From positions 30,621,916 to 30,685,915 of the forward strand of contig NC_052489.1 of assembly GCF_009730915.1 (NCBI RefSeq): a stretch of 64,000 nt of DNA, read 5' to 3'. A model generated the notes under the pieces. It made no database searches. It was given only the letters and a program-made list of their open reading frames with translations, and was not told the origin of the DNA. Source of the DNA: Dioscorea cayenensis subsp. rotundata (Eukaryota > Streptophyta > Magnoliopsida > Dioscoreales > Dioscoreaceae). This document shows, one piece after another, positions 1 to 12,277 of this stretch (positions are counted from its first letter, which is position 1; every line of letters begins with the position of its first letter). Position numbers and translations under genes: made by a program.

Positions 1-80
1 ATAACAATAGATGCATACAATAAACATAAGAAAACACCACCAATATATATAGAAGAGAAAAGTCTGGAAAATTTACTGAC

Positions 81-986
81 CTGATCTGCAACCACCTCTA
101 CAAGCTCCAATTCATAAACATGCCATTTTCGTGCACTGTCTGAGGGAAGTATCAAAACCATAACCGCATAACTTCTTGCAGAAAGTTCAGGCCAATCATT
201 GATTTGAAAATTTGATAGATGTAACAATGGAACTCGCACTGCAACAACCTCTGGGGGCACATATCTTCCTGTATGAGGTCGAATCCTTGCCAATGGGCAG
301 GTATAAGGGATTTTTATCGCTTGATTGCTACTGAAAACTTTATTTACAATTGACAGATTGATAGGCACAGTTGACCCAACTGGTATCAGGTTATGTAAGG
401 TATGAGAAAGCTGAAGATTCATGCCAGTTCTTGAGGGCATCCACAGCGCACATTCAGCCAAATCCAGTGTCCTCCCCAACTCAACTAGTGTAGTCCTCAG
501 TATAGTATGCCTATCAAGTGTGCTTCTGATTTCATGAGTAAGCATTCTGACATGCCTCCCGGTTTCTTCTTGTGTGCGTATAAGGCCCATCTCCCTATCC
601 AACTCTTCTGCCTTATTCTTCAAAAACAGCTCCCTTGTTTTCACACTCAACAGGTCAGGAATTATGTGAACAAGCATTAAGGCCGTCGCACATGACACAA
701 CAGCAGTAGAAACCTTTGCAACAGTCATTACCAAAGCAAGTGTCCTTGTGTGGCTATTGAAAGTCCACAAATTTATAAGGTGGGTAGCTCCACAAAGAAC
801 AATAAACGCCCCAAATTGTATCAACACCCATCTATACGGAAAGAATGATGATTTTTTGACGAAGTATATGAGCTCAAGAGGAATGGAGAAGTAGGCAAGG
901 GCTATAAAGAAGTCCGATATATACTGATACTTTATCAAAAGCTCATCAGCAGGAAATGGTGGCTCGATGCAGTCACAGCCCTCCAT
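81..986 (-). CDS. ERS1: Ethylene receptor, subfamily I (ERS1/ETR1-like), first coding exon, partial
   Basis: Two-component-type ethylene receptor of the ER membrane, which binds ethylene through a copper cofactor and restrains the CTR1 pathway. The exon reads 302 codons from ATG at 986 and ends in ...VEVVADQ before a GT donor at 80, the same place as in known ERS1/ETR1 genes. Visible are the N-terminal Cys pair (MEGCDC), three hydrophobic helices within residues ~20-115 with the Cu/ethylene-binding CGATH motif, the [18 protein letters not shown] linker, and a GAF domain from ~155 to the exon end. MEGCDC, and the CPLARI and [14 protein letters not shown] stretches in the GAF domain, look closer to ERS1 than ETR1, but the histidine kinase part and any receiver domain lie outside the window, so the ERS1/ETR1 choice is inferred. 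A 5'UTR intron is likely: acceptor near 1030, donor near 1436. Confidence 0.93.
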
Positions 987-1029
987 CTCCTAACAACCAC
1001 AAGTCCCAATCCCTTTTTTCCTACATTCC

Positions 1030-1436
1030 CTGAAAGAAAGAAATCATAAAATCATCACAGATAACAAAAAAACCATAATCCAGAAAACTCAATTCAATTA
1101 TTTCCTATCTATATACGAAGAACAAGTTTCAAACTTTCAATTTGATCTGATAATCAAGAGTGATCAAACCCCGATCATCCATTCAAAAATCAAAAATCAT
1201 TCTTTCCCAATCACAAACAAACTACCAAAACAAAGCCCTAGAGATCCCAAATGATAGCTCAACAAGCACCAAATCAAGAACCTCACCATTCAAACCTCCA
1301 CTCAAACCCTACTTTTAACCACAATCCATTCACCAAAAAAACACCACAATCCAATCCAGATGAAAGAAAAAAAAATCAAGAAACAACAAGAAAACGAGAA
1401 TTAAAAACAACAAGAAAAAAGGTATAGAAATTCACC
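1030..1436 (-). other. Putative 5'UTR intron of the ethylene receptor
   Basis: On the minus strand a polypyrimidine run and CAG acceptor lie 44 bases upstream of the start codon. A GTGAAT donor lies about 400 bases further upstream, just after a short ATG-containing stretch. A leader intron is known in this receptor family. The limits are read by eye. Confidence 0.5.
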
Positions 1437-1462
1437 ATAGCTGATCAGGGAGAGTTGGCAAA

Positions 1463-1850
1463 CGAGATATTTGGGCTAAATTTATTTTTTTAAAATAAAA
1501 ATTCAAAAGAAAAAAAGAAAAGAAAAAAACTCAGGGAAGGGGGCCTCGTTTCTCCGTCACGGTCGGAAAGCAAGAGGTCGGTCGTGCGCCGCTTTATTAG
1601 AAAGAAAGGGCACAGGGCACAAAGGGGGGATGAACCTGCGGCACGTGCTGGGCACAGTGGGACCCATGCTGGCACGTACGCACGAATCGAGATATTTTTG
1701 GGCTAGAAAATTAAAAAAAAAATTAATTAAAAATAATAAATAAAAAAGGAAAAAAAAAGGGGGGATGAACATGCGGCACGTGCTGGGCACAGTTGGACCC
1801 ACGCTAGGGACGTTGAGCTGGCACGTGCGCTCGAATCGAGTGGCGTCTCT
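1463..1850. repeat. Imperfect tandem duplication in the ethylene receptor upstream region
   Basis: A block beginning GAGATATTTGGGCT and containing GGGGGGATGAAC, GCGGCACGTGCTGGGCACAG and a GGCACGTRCG...CGAATCGAG tail occurs twice, with core copies at about 1621-1700 and 1757-1845. The first copy carries about 90 extra bases. The copies hold CACGTG G-box cores at 1642, 1777 and 1822. It lies immediately upstream of the receptor's leader exon, so it is probably promoter DNA. Confidence 0.75.
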
Positions 1851-2388
1851 TTCGCGGGGCTTAAAAAGGTAATGGTGCTGACTCGTGAGTCAACTCAGCA
1901 ACTCAGGCCCGTCCATTAGATTAGAAAGCACTAGTTGGATCCAGACACCGGTATGTGTGATTACCGCTGTGGATTTATGGAGGATCTTTCGGGATTAGAA
2001 AGGGTGAAGGGCGGTGACGAGAAGCGGGAATCACGGCGTTAGAACTCGGACACGCAACGTTGGATGCTGGATTTGGCTGTGTCGTCTTGGACAGGATTGT
2101 TGATGATATTTGCCTGCGTTGGCGCCTTTTGATTGGCTGTTAGGACAGGATCTTAAATAAGTATCTTGGAAAGTTCCCATAAATCTCACTGGCACTTTTA
2201 TTTTTTATTTTTTAAGTGCTTTTAAATTATTAATAAACTGATTTTTTTTTCAGGTATAATAATGTTTTTTTTTATTTATAAACAATTTAAAATGACAATA
2301 ATAGTAAAGAATAATTAATTTTAGAACCCGATAATTAACTGTCAATTTTTAATATATCACTCTCAATCTTCTAATATAGACATATGTA
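1851..2388. other. Intergenic, no gene seen
   Basis: Up to about 2170 the sequence is mixed composition and probably distal receptor promoter. After that it becomes strongly AT-rich. I see no coding exon or RNA gene. Confidence 0.5.
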
Positions 2389-2460
2389 GAGTTTTTTTTT
2401 TTTAAATAAGGTGGATAAACCACTAATTTATTAAAAAGAAATGTCTAGAAATCTGAGTCT
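2389..2460 (-). mobile_element. Probable 3' end of a LINE-type retroposon (poly-A at low coordinate)
   Basis: A 12-base T run at 2389-2403 is followed by AAATAAGGTGGATAAACCAC. Read on minus this is GTGGTTTATCCACC plus a short linker plus poly-A. The same unit with its poly-A recurs at 27188-27230, flanked there by a perfect target-site duplication, which marks it as a retroposed 3' end. The element may extend towards 2700, where the minus strand reads openly for 78 codons, but I cannot set its other end and see no clear target duplication here. Confidence 0.5.
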
Positions 2461-3329
2461 GATAGTAGCAGCTGAGAAAAAAAGTTTAGAAAAATAGAAA
2501 AGCGTAAAACCCTCACCGGGAGATGAGGAGAGCAGAGCAGGGAGGAAACACGAAAAACACACGATAAAAAGAGAAATACTGGGTCCGTGAAGTCGATCGT
2601 ATGGATACAGGGCTGCATTCAGAAGCGGATGTAACGGATTACTCACGGCAGTTTGGTAGCCAGTCATTTGGAGAAGTCGGTGGATCTGGAGCTCAGGAAG
2701 CTTAAAGCGCGTTTGATCTTCTGAATGTCCTCTGAAGTTTTTTTTAATAGAAAGAAATTATGATATATGACTGCCAATAATAAATTGAGCCACATTAACA
2801 ATTTAAAACAAGCAATTATAAAGTGATAGTTAATAATTAGCTATTTTTGGCTTTTTAAAAATATAGGCAATTTAATTTTGTGATGAACAAAACTCTAACA
2901 TAATCTCTTGATCTTTTTTACTGAATCACGAATCTTTTGAATAATAGGCAAGTCACTGTGTTTTTTATGAATGGAAAGCGATCTTAAACATGATCTTGAA
3001 AACCCTGGGATGTCTGAGTATAAGAATCACGAATCTTGTGATGCTTGATCTTAATGTATTATTTGAGAGTAATTACAACCTTGCTATTGAAATTTAATGC
3101 CTAATCTTAGGGGTGCTATAACTTAAAAATTATCTTTTTTAACCATATTGATTATGTAGTGCTATTTCCTATGATCACATAGTGGTGGACATAGCAACCA
3201 CATTCTACTTTTTTTAAAGACCAAGAAAAAGCATCATAGCCACAAATAGAAGCCATAACCAAAAGGTCTTTTGTGTGTGTCTCTAACTATCTTCTCCCAA
3301 ATCACTATCTATATACCCCATAAATTCCA

Positions 3330-4745
3330 CATTATTAAAACATAAATAAAAAAATTCCATCATTTTGTGTACCTTCAATGTAACAATAAGCTTGTTTAGG
3401 AGTATCCATAAATCTATTGATAGTGTCAACACTATACACAATATATATGGTCTACAACAAACTCCCTAGTAATTTTTCATAAGTTTTTACATCAACCAAA
3501 TAACCACCATCACCAATAAGTTATTAACTTTGCAAAGATATTGCCGGTATAATTTTTTTTTCCATGAGATAAATTAATCATCAAATTATTTGTTTGTTGC
3601 GCCTCAACGCCAAGGAAGTAAAACATCAAACCCAAACTCTTGCACTAACTTTAGATTATTGCCAATAACAATTAAATCATTTACATACAACTATACAAGC
3701 ACAAAACAAGTACATCACCCAGTGCATAAGAATTAATATACAAAGCATGTCTTTATGGGCATTTATGAGAATCATTGACAATAATGTATGAGTTGAAATG
3801 TGTGTATGATGCTGTTAGAGCTTGTTTTAAATCATACAATGCCTTTTTTTAAATGTATACTTTGTCTTCCTCTCTTCTTTTCACATACCTCAGAGGTTGT
3901 TCAACATGTATGTCCTCTTCAAGCACATCATTAATTCAAGAACATAGACATCACATCCTTTTGGTTAATTTTCCAACAATTATGGGTTGCAAGAGAAATA
4001 ATTAATCATGCAAACAGTATCAAGTTTAACTATTGGAGCCAATACCTCAAATCATCAACATTTGGTTGCAAACTTGCAATAGCCTTTAGCTATCTATCAA
4101 TCATGCTTTGAGATGATCCACCTCTCCCCTAGCTTTGTACTAAGATTCATATATACATCCACTTGACAGTACTAATGCCCTTTTTGTTCAAATGCAAAAT
4201 AGTAAATTAAGCTCCAACTATAGCTAATAAAAATGCACTTCTCTACCTTATTATCATGCTTCTTTCTTAACACATCAAGAATATATGCATAAGCTAGCTA
4301 CACAAACCAAACATCTTCAATTCATGTGACCAGTGTTCAATTTCCTACCATTCCAAGCCTCATGCAGAGTTGCCTTTCCAAAAATGCCCTTTGTAGGACA
4401 CCTATCCACCATATAAATAGCACAAGCAATAGCTTCTGCCTAAAAAAATTTATACAAATACTTACTATATAACATACATCTCATCATATCCATAGTTGTT
4501 CTATTTTTCTTCTTCACTAACCCATTTTGTTGTAGATTATTTAGTCATCAATTGATGTTTAATACCATGTTCCAAAAAAATCCTCATACACAACTTATAG
4601 TCTTTATTGTATGCAAAATTTTAATAGAACACTTACTTTATGCAAAATAAGAAAGTTTTTAATGTGTTACACGCCTCTAATTTATGCTTCCAAAAAAAAG
4701 AAAAGATCAAAGTGAACCAATTCAAATAGCCTACTAACCTTCCAT
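3330..4745 (-). mobile_element. Ty1-copia retrotransposon fossil (integrase and reverse transcriptase remnants)
   Basis: On the minus strand, 4740-4200 resembles the copia integrase core and 3870-3380 resembles the copia reverse transcriptase, in the integrase-before-RT order that defines Ty1-copia. I do not recognise LTRs, gag or protease. The remnant is broken many times and surrounded by AT-rich DNA, so it looks old. Limits are approximate. Confidence 0.75.
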
Positions 4746-4764
4746 GTTTTTGATAAAAACCTGA

Positions 4765-4991
4765 GGGCCGTATAGTTCATAGTAATGATATATTATTACG
4801 GTAATGAAATTACTATAATAATGAGGTTGAAAATACTATATACTAATATACCCAAAATTATTGTGGTAATTTATTTGGCAATAGTTTACCGTTAGTAATC
4901 TCTCACATTACCATTAATATTATCATTGTTACAATAACCAAATATGATATGACTTTCAATAATGTTTTCACATTATCATGTACCAAAAGGC
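4765..4991. mobile_element. Possible Tourist-like MITE next to or inside the copia fossil
   Basis: The left end GGGCCGTATAGTTCATAGTAATG and the reverse complement of the right end, GCCTTTTGGTACATGATAATG, are imperfect inverted repeats enclosing about 227 bases of AT-rich DNA rich in GGTAATG/CATTACC steps. No clean TWA duplication remains (TGA left, TTA right). The call rests only on the diverged inverted repeats. Confidence 0.4.
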
Positions 4992-6052
4992 TTATAAGAA
5001 TATTAATCATCATTAAGCTAGATGGCCACTTCCTGTTAGCATGAATGTCTAAGGTGTATGTGCTATCCTCAATTATCATCAACAATCATAAAACTATAAG
5101 AATAAATATTATTATAATGAATAGTCAAAGGTAATAATCTATTACGAGACATCTGTATTTTGGTTATCTCTCTTTTGTTATATAACTCATTGTACAACTT
5201 CTTTTATTGAAGTATAAATCATAGTAAATGCTTGTTACACATGTGAGTGATCCAAGTCTTTAATTGGATTAACCCTTTTGGTATAATTGTGTTTTCTCTC
5301 TTCTTAATAATATATAGTGTTGGAATTATTTTGATGAATGATAGCTGGTTATTATAGATTCTGTCCAACTAGCAAGTTTTTAAAAAATGAAATTTTTTTT
5401 AATCTCTTAAACGTCATTTTGGTTGTAAATTATATAAATATGATTTTTTAATTGAAATTATACAAATGTATTTATTTTAATTTTTGACTAACCAAATATA
5501 TTTACCTTACCTTTTTAAATTTTACGAATATCTTCACATATCATAGAGTTCTATCATATTTGAGTGAAATATATATATATATATATATATACACTACGCA
5601 TTTTTCCCAGTTTAATAGATATGCATAGGAGATTTTAAAATTTTGTGAAAAGTTTTGAGGTAATATCATATATAAAATAATATAATTAAGCAACTCCTAC
5701 CATAAAATTATTTTATATTTTGGATTTCAAAAATCTTTTAAATATTTATTATATAAATAATTAAATATAATTAATGTCTTTTAATTATTAATATTATAAA
5801 TAATATAAATAAAAATTTAAATGTTATTAAAAAACATTAAAATATTTCTCTCTCGGAGTAGATTATTATACATCTATTTTAATAGTATGTATAGATGTAT
5901 AGATATATTTGGGATCAAAATAAATATTTGGTCATAGTTTGAGGACTAATTGAGACTTTCACCCGTTCCCATATATATAACCGAGCAGCTTTATTTCATT
6001 TCGAGCAAAGCTTCAGCGGGACAAGAAGAAAAAAGAAAGACCAACAAATTAA
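4992..6052. other. AT-rich intergenic region and AP-1 sigma promoter
   Basis: Very AT-rich DNA with a (TA)n tract near 5567-5591. No exon seen. The last ~100 bases before 6053 are less AT-rich and probably contain the core promoter and leader of the AP-1 sigma gene. Confidence 0.5.
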
Positions 6053-8194
6053 ATGGTGCGTTTCTGATCTTTGATCTCTTTTCATTTTCATCTAAAATTC
6101 CATTGCTGTTCTTCTCCTGATCTATGCGGACTATGAGGAATGGCTTGAATCTCGGTAGATCTTCTATGTATTAGATTGGTTACTCTTCTATAGGGTTGTG
6201 ATTTGGGATTGATTCAATGTTTATTCGGTATTTGATGATGTTTTTATGAATTCGTTCTAGTTCCACAAGTTCCAAGTATTTAGTTTGAGAATTTGTTCAT
6301 TTTTTGCATGATATTACATTAGGGTTTTTGGTCAAAATTTTGGTTGAATTTAGGGGTTATATGTTGTATCTGAATCATTCTTTTGCGATTTGTAGATTAA
6401 TTTTGTGCTCTTAATTAGTAGACAAGGAAAGGTGAGGCTGACCAAATGGTATTCTCCGTATTCACAGAAGGAAAGAACCAAGGTATGTGGATCCAGTCAA
6501 GAAAAATTCAATTTTTGGATGTTGCTTTTTCTTGCCACTTTAATATCTTGCTTAAGTGCTTGATTTTGTTGGGTTGTGAAGTTATTATTTCGAATCTGCA
6601 ATGATTCAGCTTTTATGCTGATATAGTGTTTTGTGTTCAATTTGATTTTCAGTTGATATTGATGTATTGACGGCAGGGTAATTTCATTCAATCTGATTGT
6701 TTATGGATATGTGCCTTTATTTTTAATGCATCTAAAAAAGAGTTTTTTGGAGTTCATCTTCGTTTTTTTAGTGTTCTTTTTATTGAATGTGGAACTTGAC
6801 ACATGGTGAACCACATATATATCATGGACTTATTTGTGATTCTTTCCCTTTCCTCCCTGTTCTCTTCCAGTCTTTCTTGTTTTTCTATGTTGATGTATCT
6901 ATTGGATTATGATGAAATTCTAGGATACATTTGTTATTCTGAAATCATTTTCATGATGTCAAATTTGGCTATTATGCGGGGAATAAACTTTTGAGCTGTA
7001 TGCATGTGGAACCTCGGCCCCTCTTGAAGAATGTTGGTATAGGCATGTTTTGTGCTGTGTCCTGCTTTATGCAGTGCATTATTCTTTGTGTTTTGAACTT
7101 TCAAGGTTTAGGAGTTTGGCCTTAGCTATGATTGTTTACTTGAACAGAAATTGGTTGGTACTTTTCATGATATGGAGTGTTGGAGGCTTATTTATTAGTA
7201 GTTCTGGGAGTATTGATGTCTTCATGTTGGCCGTGCAGGTTATCCGTGAACTCAGTGGAGTAATTCTCACAAGAGGTCCAAAGCTCTGTAACTTTGTTGA
7301 GTGGAGAGGATACAAAGTAGTATACAGAAGGTAATGCAACAAGAGCCAAATCTAACCTGTAGAATAAATGAAGGCGTCCATTTTTCAATGGTAAGTTTGC
7401 CATACCTTAACAATGTCTAGCAATTATTAATCATGTGAACTGTCTTTGCAGGTATGCCAGCCTTTATTTTTGCATGTGCATTGATCCGGAAGACAATGAA
7501 TTGGAGGTTCTGGAAATAATTCATCATTTTGTTGAGATTTTGGACCGTTATTTTGGAAGTGTGAGCCCTCTATCACTTGTGCAAGCTGTAAACTATCATA
7601 TGAAGGTCCATGTCATTAACATTATGTTTAACTACTGCATATTCTTATAATCTTTTCAGGTCTGTGAGTTGGATTTGATTTTCAATTTCCACAAGGTGAG
7701 TTGTATTACTTACATCATCAGGGCTCTCTCCTTTTAGCTTTTTGGTTGATTCTTCAATGACTTTGCTAATCATCCAGGCATACTATGTACTGGATGAAAT
7801 TCTGATTGCTGGTGAACTTCAAGAGTCAAGCAAGAAAACGGTAGCAAGACTTATAGCTTCCCAGGTTATGACCCATTACCAATGTGTTCAAATTTTGACA
7901 CTTCTACACTTTTACTTGATCTATACTGCTTAGATTTATACAGCACTGTTAGTATAATATGGTAAAATAAATATTCTTAGAACTAAACCGAAATTGTTAT
8001 TGGCACTGACAAGAGCTGCTTTTAAGCATGAACCATAATGTTTGAACTTTGTTTGAGCAAAAATGCCACATTATCTCTGCCCATGAATGAGTTTTCTCTT
8101 GAATATCAATTTTGTCTTGCAGGATTCATTGGTGGAAACTGCCAAGGAGCAAGCTAGTTCGATAAGCAATATGATCGCCCAAGCTACCAAATAA
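6053..8194 (+). CDS. AP1S: AP-1 complex subunit sigma (clathrin adaptor small chain)
   Basis: Small subunit of the AP-1 adaptor, which loads cargo into clathrin vesicles at the trans-Golgi network and recycling endosome. Spliced exons: 6053-6055, 6396-6482, 7239-7330, 7452-7560, 7660-7695, 7778-7864, 8123-8194; total 161 codons plus stop, the family length. The product begins [20 protein letters not shown] and carries [59 protein letters not shown] and the tail ending IAQATK, all AP-1 sigma rather than AP-2, -3 or -4 signatures. It is one longin-type domain over nearly the full length. The first coding exon is just the ATG, directly followed by the GT donor. All splice phases close in frame. 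Housekeeping expression is expected. Confidence 0.95.
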
Positions 8195-9972
8195 AACCGT
8201 ATGGTTTCTGATTGATCCATGTGTTGTTCTAGAGACAAAGTTCATGGGAAAATATCATGTTACATTGTGAATCATTCTTTTTATGCAATGTTGTTACACC
8301 TGCAACAATATGAATACCCATACTCGTGTGATATCACTCTATGCAACCTTTTGTTTTCATTTCAATCTTTTCAAATTGATTGTTCAATAGGTGAATTTAG
8401 CTCTCTATCAATGTGGATATTTTCACAAATTTATTACTTTATCTAGTGAGAATATATATTGTATATATATTTTTTTAATTATTCCATATTTGTTTCCCTG
8501 GTTTCTCACTGAATTACCATAGCCACCATATCATTATGAGAAATTACCATTATGTCCTTTCCTTTCTTTTGAAAAAGGAAAATGTATTTGGGCCCGGCCC
8601 AGGTTAGCCCAAAGACAAAAACAAAGAGAAGTAGGCCTGGTTGTAGTTCAGCAGGTGGTGATCTTGTTAAGCTCAATCAAACTGGAGATAGGCCACGTCA
8701 GCAGCATCTTTGACATGCTGGCCCTCATTCATAGCGGGGCACTTATCACCATTCACATGTTGTCTTCACTGTTCACTGGTTTTGCCTTGTGCTTTTAACG
8801 GGCCAAATCACAGGCCCAAGCCCACTATTCTATTTTATTTTAACTAACTATTCACATCTCAGTCATTTGTAACCGCTAATTTTTCCTTAAGATCACAAGA
8901 TTCATAAATTTTTATCAATGACTCAGGAACGGCTACCAAAAAAGCCTTGCATTTGATTAGATCGCTGCTTATATATATAATAATAATAATTTCCTCTACT
9001 CTACTGAATGACATGACGTAAGCAGGTGATATGCGTCCAAAACTGTAAGCAGTTTAAGAAGAAAGGGATTGGAACAAATAATGAGAAAACTTGGAGCTTG
9101 GTCCCTTTATTTTATTTTATTTTTTTTTAAAATGGCATTAATGGTAGCTGGGTCATGTGGGGACAAACTTATGCGTAATAAACAAAACAATTTAAAGGAA
9201 AAAAAAAACCTATAATGAATTAGTTAGCCAAGGGCCAAGGCACATGTCACAAGGTAGATGCGTTATCAACATATATTAATTTAATAATTAGCCACATAAT
9301 TATAAACCTTTATATATATATATATATAGCTTGCATTTTATTAATTTTTTTAAATAATAATAATAATAATAAATGATATATTCGGACCTATCTGAAATAA
9401 GGGGCATTACGGTAACTTCGTGTAAACTCATGCCAACACACCCCCGCGTCTATCGGCGTCAATCAACCAGCAGGTCGTTACCAAGGGGCATATTCGTCTT
9501 TTCATACAACCCGGCCCGCAGCTGTGCCTGAACGTGGGCGTGGTCGCCGGCTCAATCACTCCATCCGCTACACAAGCAGTCGTGCAACTCAACCAAACTC
9601 CCAACAAAAACCAAACCTCAAAGTACACGCGTCCAATCAGGACTAGGTTTTCACGGTCCTCGGCTGGACCACTGAGTGCAGGTGATCACTGTACCCGTGG
9701 GGAATTCAATCTAGTGAGTGTTGCCAGGGTGGCTCCGGCGAGCATGATTGCTTGTGGGTCCCATTACCCCTCTGGCAACCCACATGGGACATGGCCCATT
9801 GGCCCCTCCCTCCATGCCTTCTCTCTCTCTCTCTCTCTAAATATATATATATATATAAAACCAAAAAAATAAAAAAGAAAAAACAGCCACCATGTATATC
9901 TGACTGTTACTATAATTTGATATGATTTTTTCTAGTTTATAATCATGTATATATATTTTTGTTTTTGGATAC

Positions 9973-10003
<31 letters not shown>

Positions 10004-10541
10004 AAGAGAGAGAGATGGAGTTTTAATGGAGTTTGCATAGCTGGGGTTGTGTGCTGTCGGCTGAAGGAGCTGAGGCCTTGATTTGGGGTTTTGATTATTG
10101 CCTTCTTAATCATTGTTTAATGCTTTAATTTTTTTATTTTTTCCTTGGGTGCTTTTTGTAGTTTTTGTGCATGGGGAGGGTGTTTTTTGCTTATTTTTCT
10201 TTTGCATATTTGTAAACAACCCCTTCACTTAATCTTAATTTGAAAACTTGAGAGTTTTTTTCTTTTCTTTTTTTTTTAAATGAATTTTATTACATTTTTA
10301 TATTTGTTTATTTATTTTAATTTATTTATTTATTATTATTATTATTTTACCAATATTGATGTTTCTCCAGGTATATAATCTATACTGACCAGCACCTCAG
10401 TTTTTGTGCTCATTCTCTTCTCTCTTTGAGACCTCTCTGCTTCGTTGTTCTTCTTCTTCTTCTTCTTCTTCTTCTTCTTCTGGTGGTTGTAGTTGGGTTG
10501 GTCTTTGTCTCAGTGCTTGCCCCTTGTTTGCAAGGGGGCTC
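8195..10541. other. Intergenic: AP-1 sigma 3' region and polygalacturonase promoter/leader
   Basis: The 3'UTR probably ends before 8500. Near 8590-8615 and 8800-8825 there are GGCCCA/TGGGCC-type motifs (site II-like) in otherwise gene-free DNA. A GC-richer island spans about 9420-9800. Microsatellites are (CT)n at 9820-9838, (TA)n at 9840-9856 and 9970-9988, (GA)n at 9989-10013 and (TTC)n at 10446-10482. No protein or RNA gene is supported here. Confidence 0.5.
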
Positions 10542-12228
10542 ATGAAGAGGCTAGTAAGTACGTTTTCTCCTTTGCTTTTTGGTTTGGTCTTGAAAAGGAA
10601 TGCTCTTTTCTTGATTGCTTGAGATCTTCTCAGAGATAAGTTTGCTATTATTTTAGTTACTGTTGTGTTCTTGTTTTACTCTTGTGTTTCAATCTTTTTT
10701 TGTGGTTTAAGTTTTATTTGGTTTTTGTCTTGCATAATTCTACTTGTTTCTTTTGTTGGATTAATGGACAGTGATGAGTTTGTTCAGTCACTTTGTGTCA
10801 AAAAGGAAGTAATTTGCTGAACAAATCTTTGTTCTTCTTTTTTGGTTTTTGTCTGAAATTGATTTCTTTGTTTTCTGGTTGCTGGTTTGGCTTCTTCTTC
10901 TGTCATTCTAATGTATCTAAAGTAGCTTCAGGTTAATGGCCTTTTGTATAATTCAATGCTCATTTAATTGATCCATACTGATGAAATTTAGCACTCTCAT
11001 GGTCAATGAATTCAGACATTGTTTTTCTGGACTCTCTCAGACATGGTCCTGTTTTCTCATGGGTTTTGGTTTAAAGATTAAATTCCATTGACTTATAATG
11101 TCCTCTCGAAAATTTCTCATGATCAATCCAAGCTTCATTTTTGTAACCCTTTTGTATCAATATTGCATCATCATGTCTTTGTTTCATATATATTTTCTTG
11201 AGGTGGTGATAGTTTTATTTTTTCGCTTGTCTTTCAGGTAGCATAGCAGTGTTGTTAGTTCTACTAGTTACCAATGCTGCCAGAGGCAGTGGAGGGGATT
11301 ATGAACATTGCACATCCACGACCAGCTTAAGCCCGAGACCGCATAGTGTTTCCATCTTAGAATTCGGGGCTGTTGGCGATGGAGTGACGTTGAACACTAT
11401 TGCATTTCAGAATGCCGTTTTCTATGCAAGATCATTTGCAGACAAAGGTGGCGCTCAATTGTATGTTCCCAAAGGACGGTGGCTGACCGGAAGTTTTAGC
11501 CTCACCAGCCACCTCACTCTATTTCTGGACAAGGATGCTGTCATTATTGGAAGCCAGGTTTATAAATTTCTCTACCTTTCCTACTAATGAATTCAGTTTG
11601 GTTCTTGTATCACCGATTTGATACTTTATAGCATGATTGTCTAGCAAAAGCTAAATTGAGGCATCCATGCACCGTCTTTCTTACAGTTCAATGTTGTTAG
11701 AGTTTGTGAGGTTAATGCCAGTCATATATATTTGATTGATTGGAATAATCTTCATGAACAAGTAGATTGAAGATTTTTCTGAAATTTTTGGTGCAGGATT
11801 CATCTCAATGGCCTATAGTTGATCCTCTGCCATCTTATGGTAGAGGTATAGAACTTCCTGGTGGTAGGCATCGCAGCTTGATAAATGGCAACAACTTAAC
11901 TGATGTAGTAATCACAGGCACGTAAAGCACGATTTAATTACTATAATCAGAATAAAAAGCTTTCATTCATATTATAGATATTCTAATTCACGTGATTTTA
12001 TATAATTTGCTCAATTTAACAGGTGATTATGGAACTATAGACGGTCAAGGTTCTGTTTGGTGGGACTGGTTTCACTCCCATTTCTTGAATTACAGTCGTC
12101 CTAATCTTGTCGAATTTGTGAGTTCCACTGATATTATCATTTCAAATTTGACATTCTTGAATTCCCCGGCCTGGAGCATTTATCCAGTCTATTGTAGGTA
12201 TGTTCGGTGTAATCATTTAACAAACATG

Positions 12229-12277
<49 letters not shown>

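Noticed and set aside
8580-8860. Hidden gene promoter suggested by GGCCCA motifs downstream of AP-1 sigma
   Set aside because: No exon follows on either strand within reach; kept only as a note.
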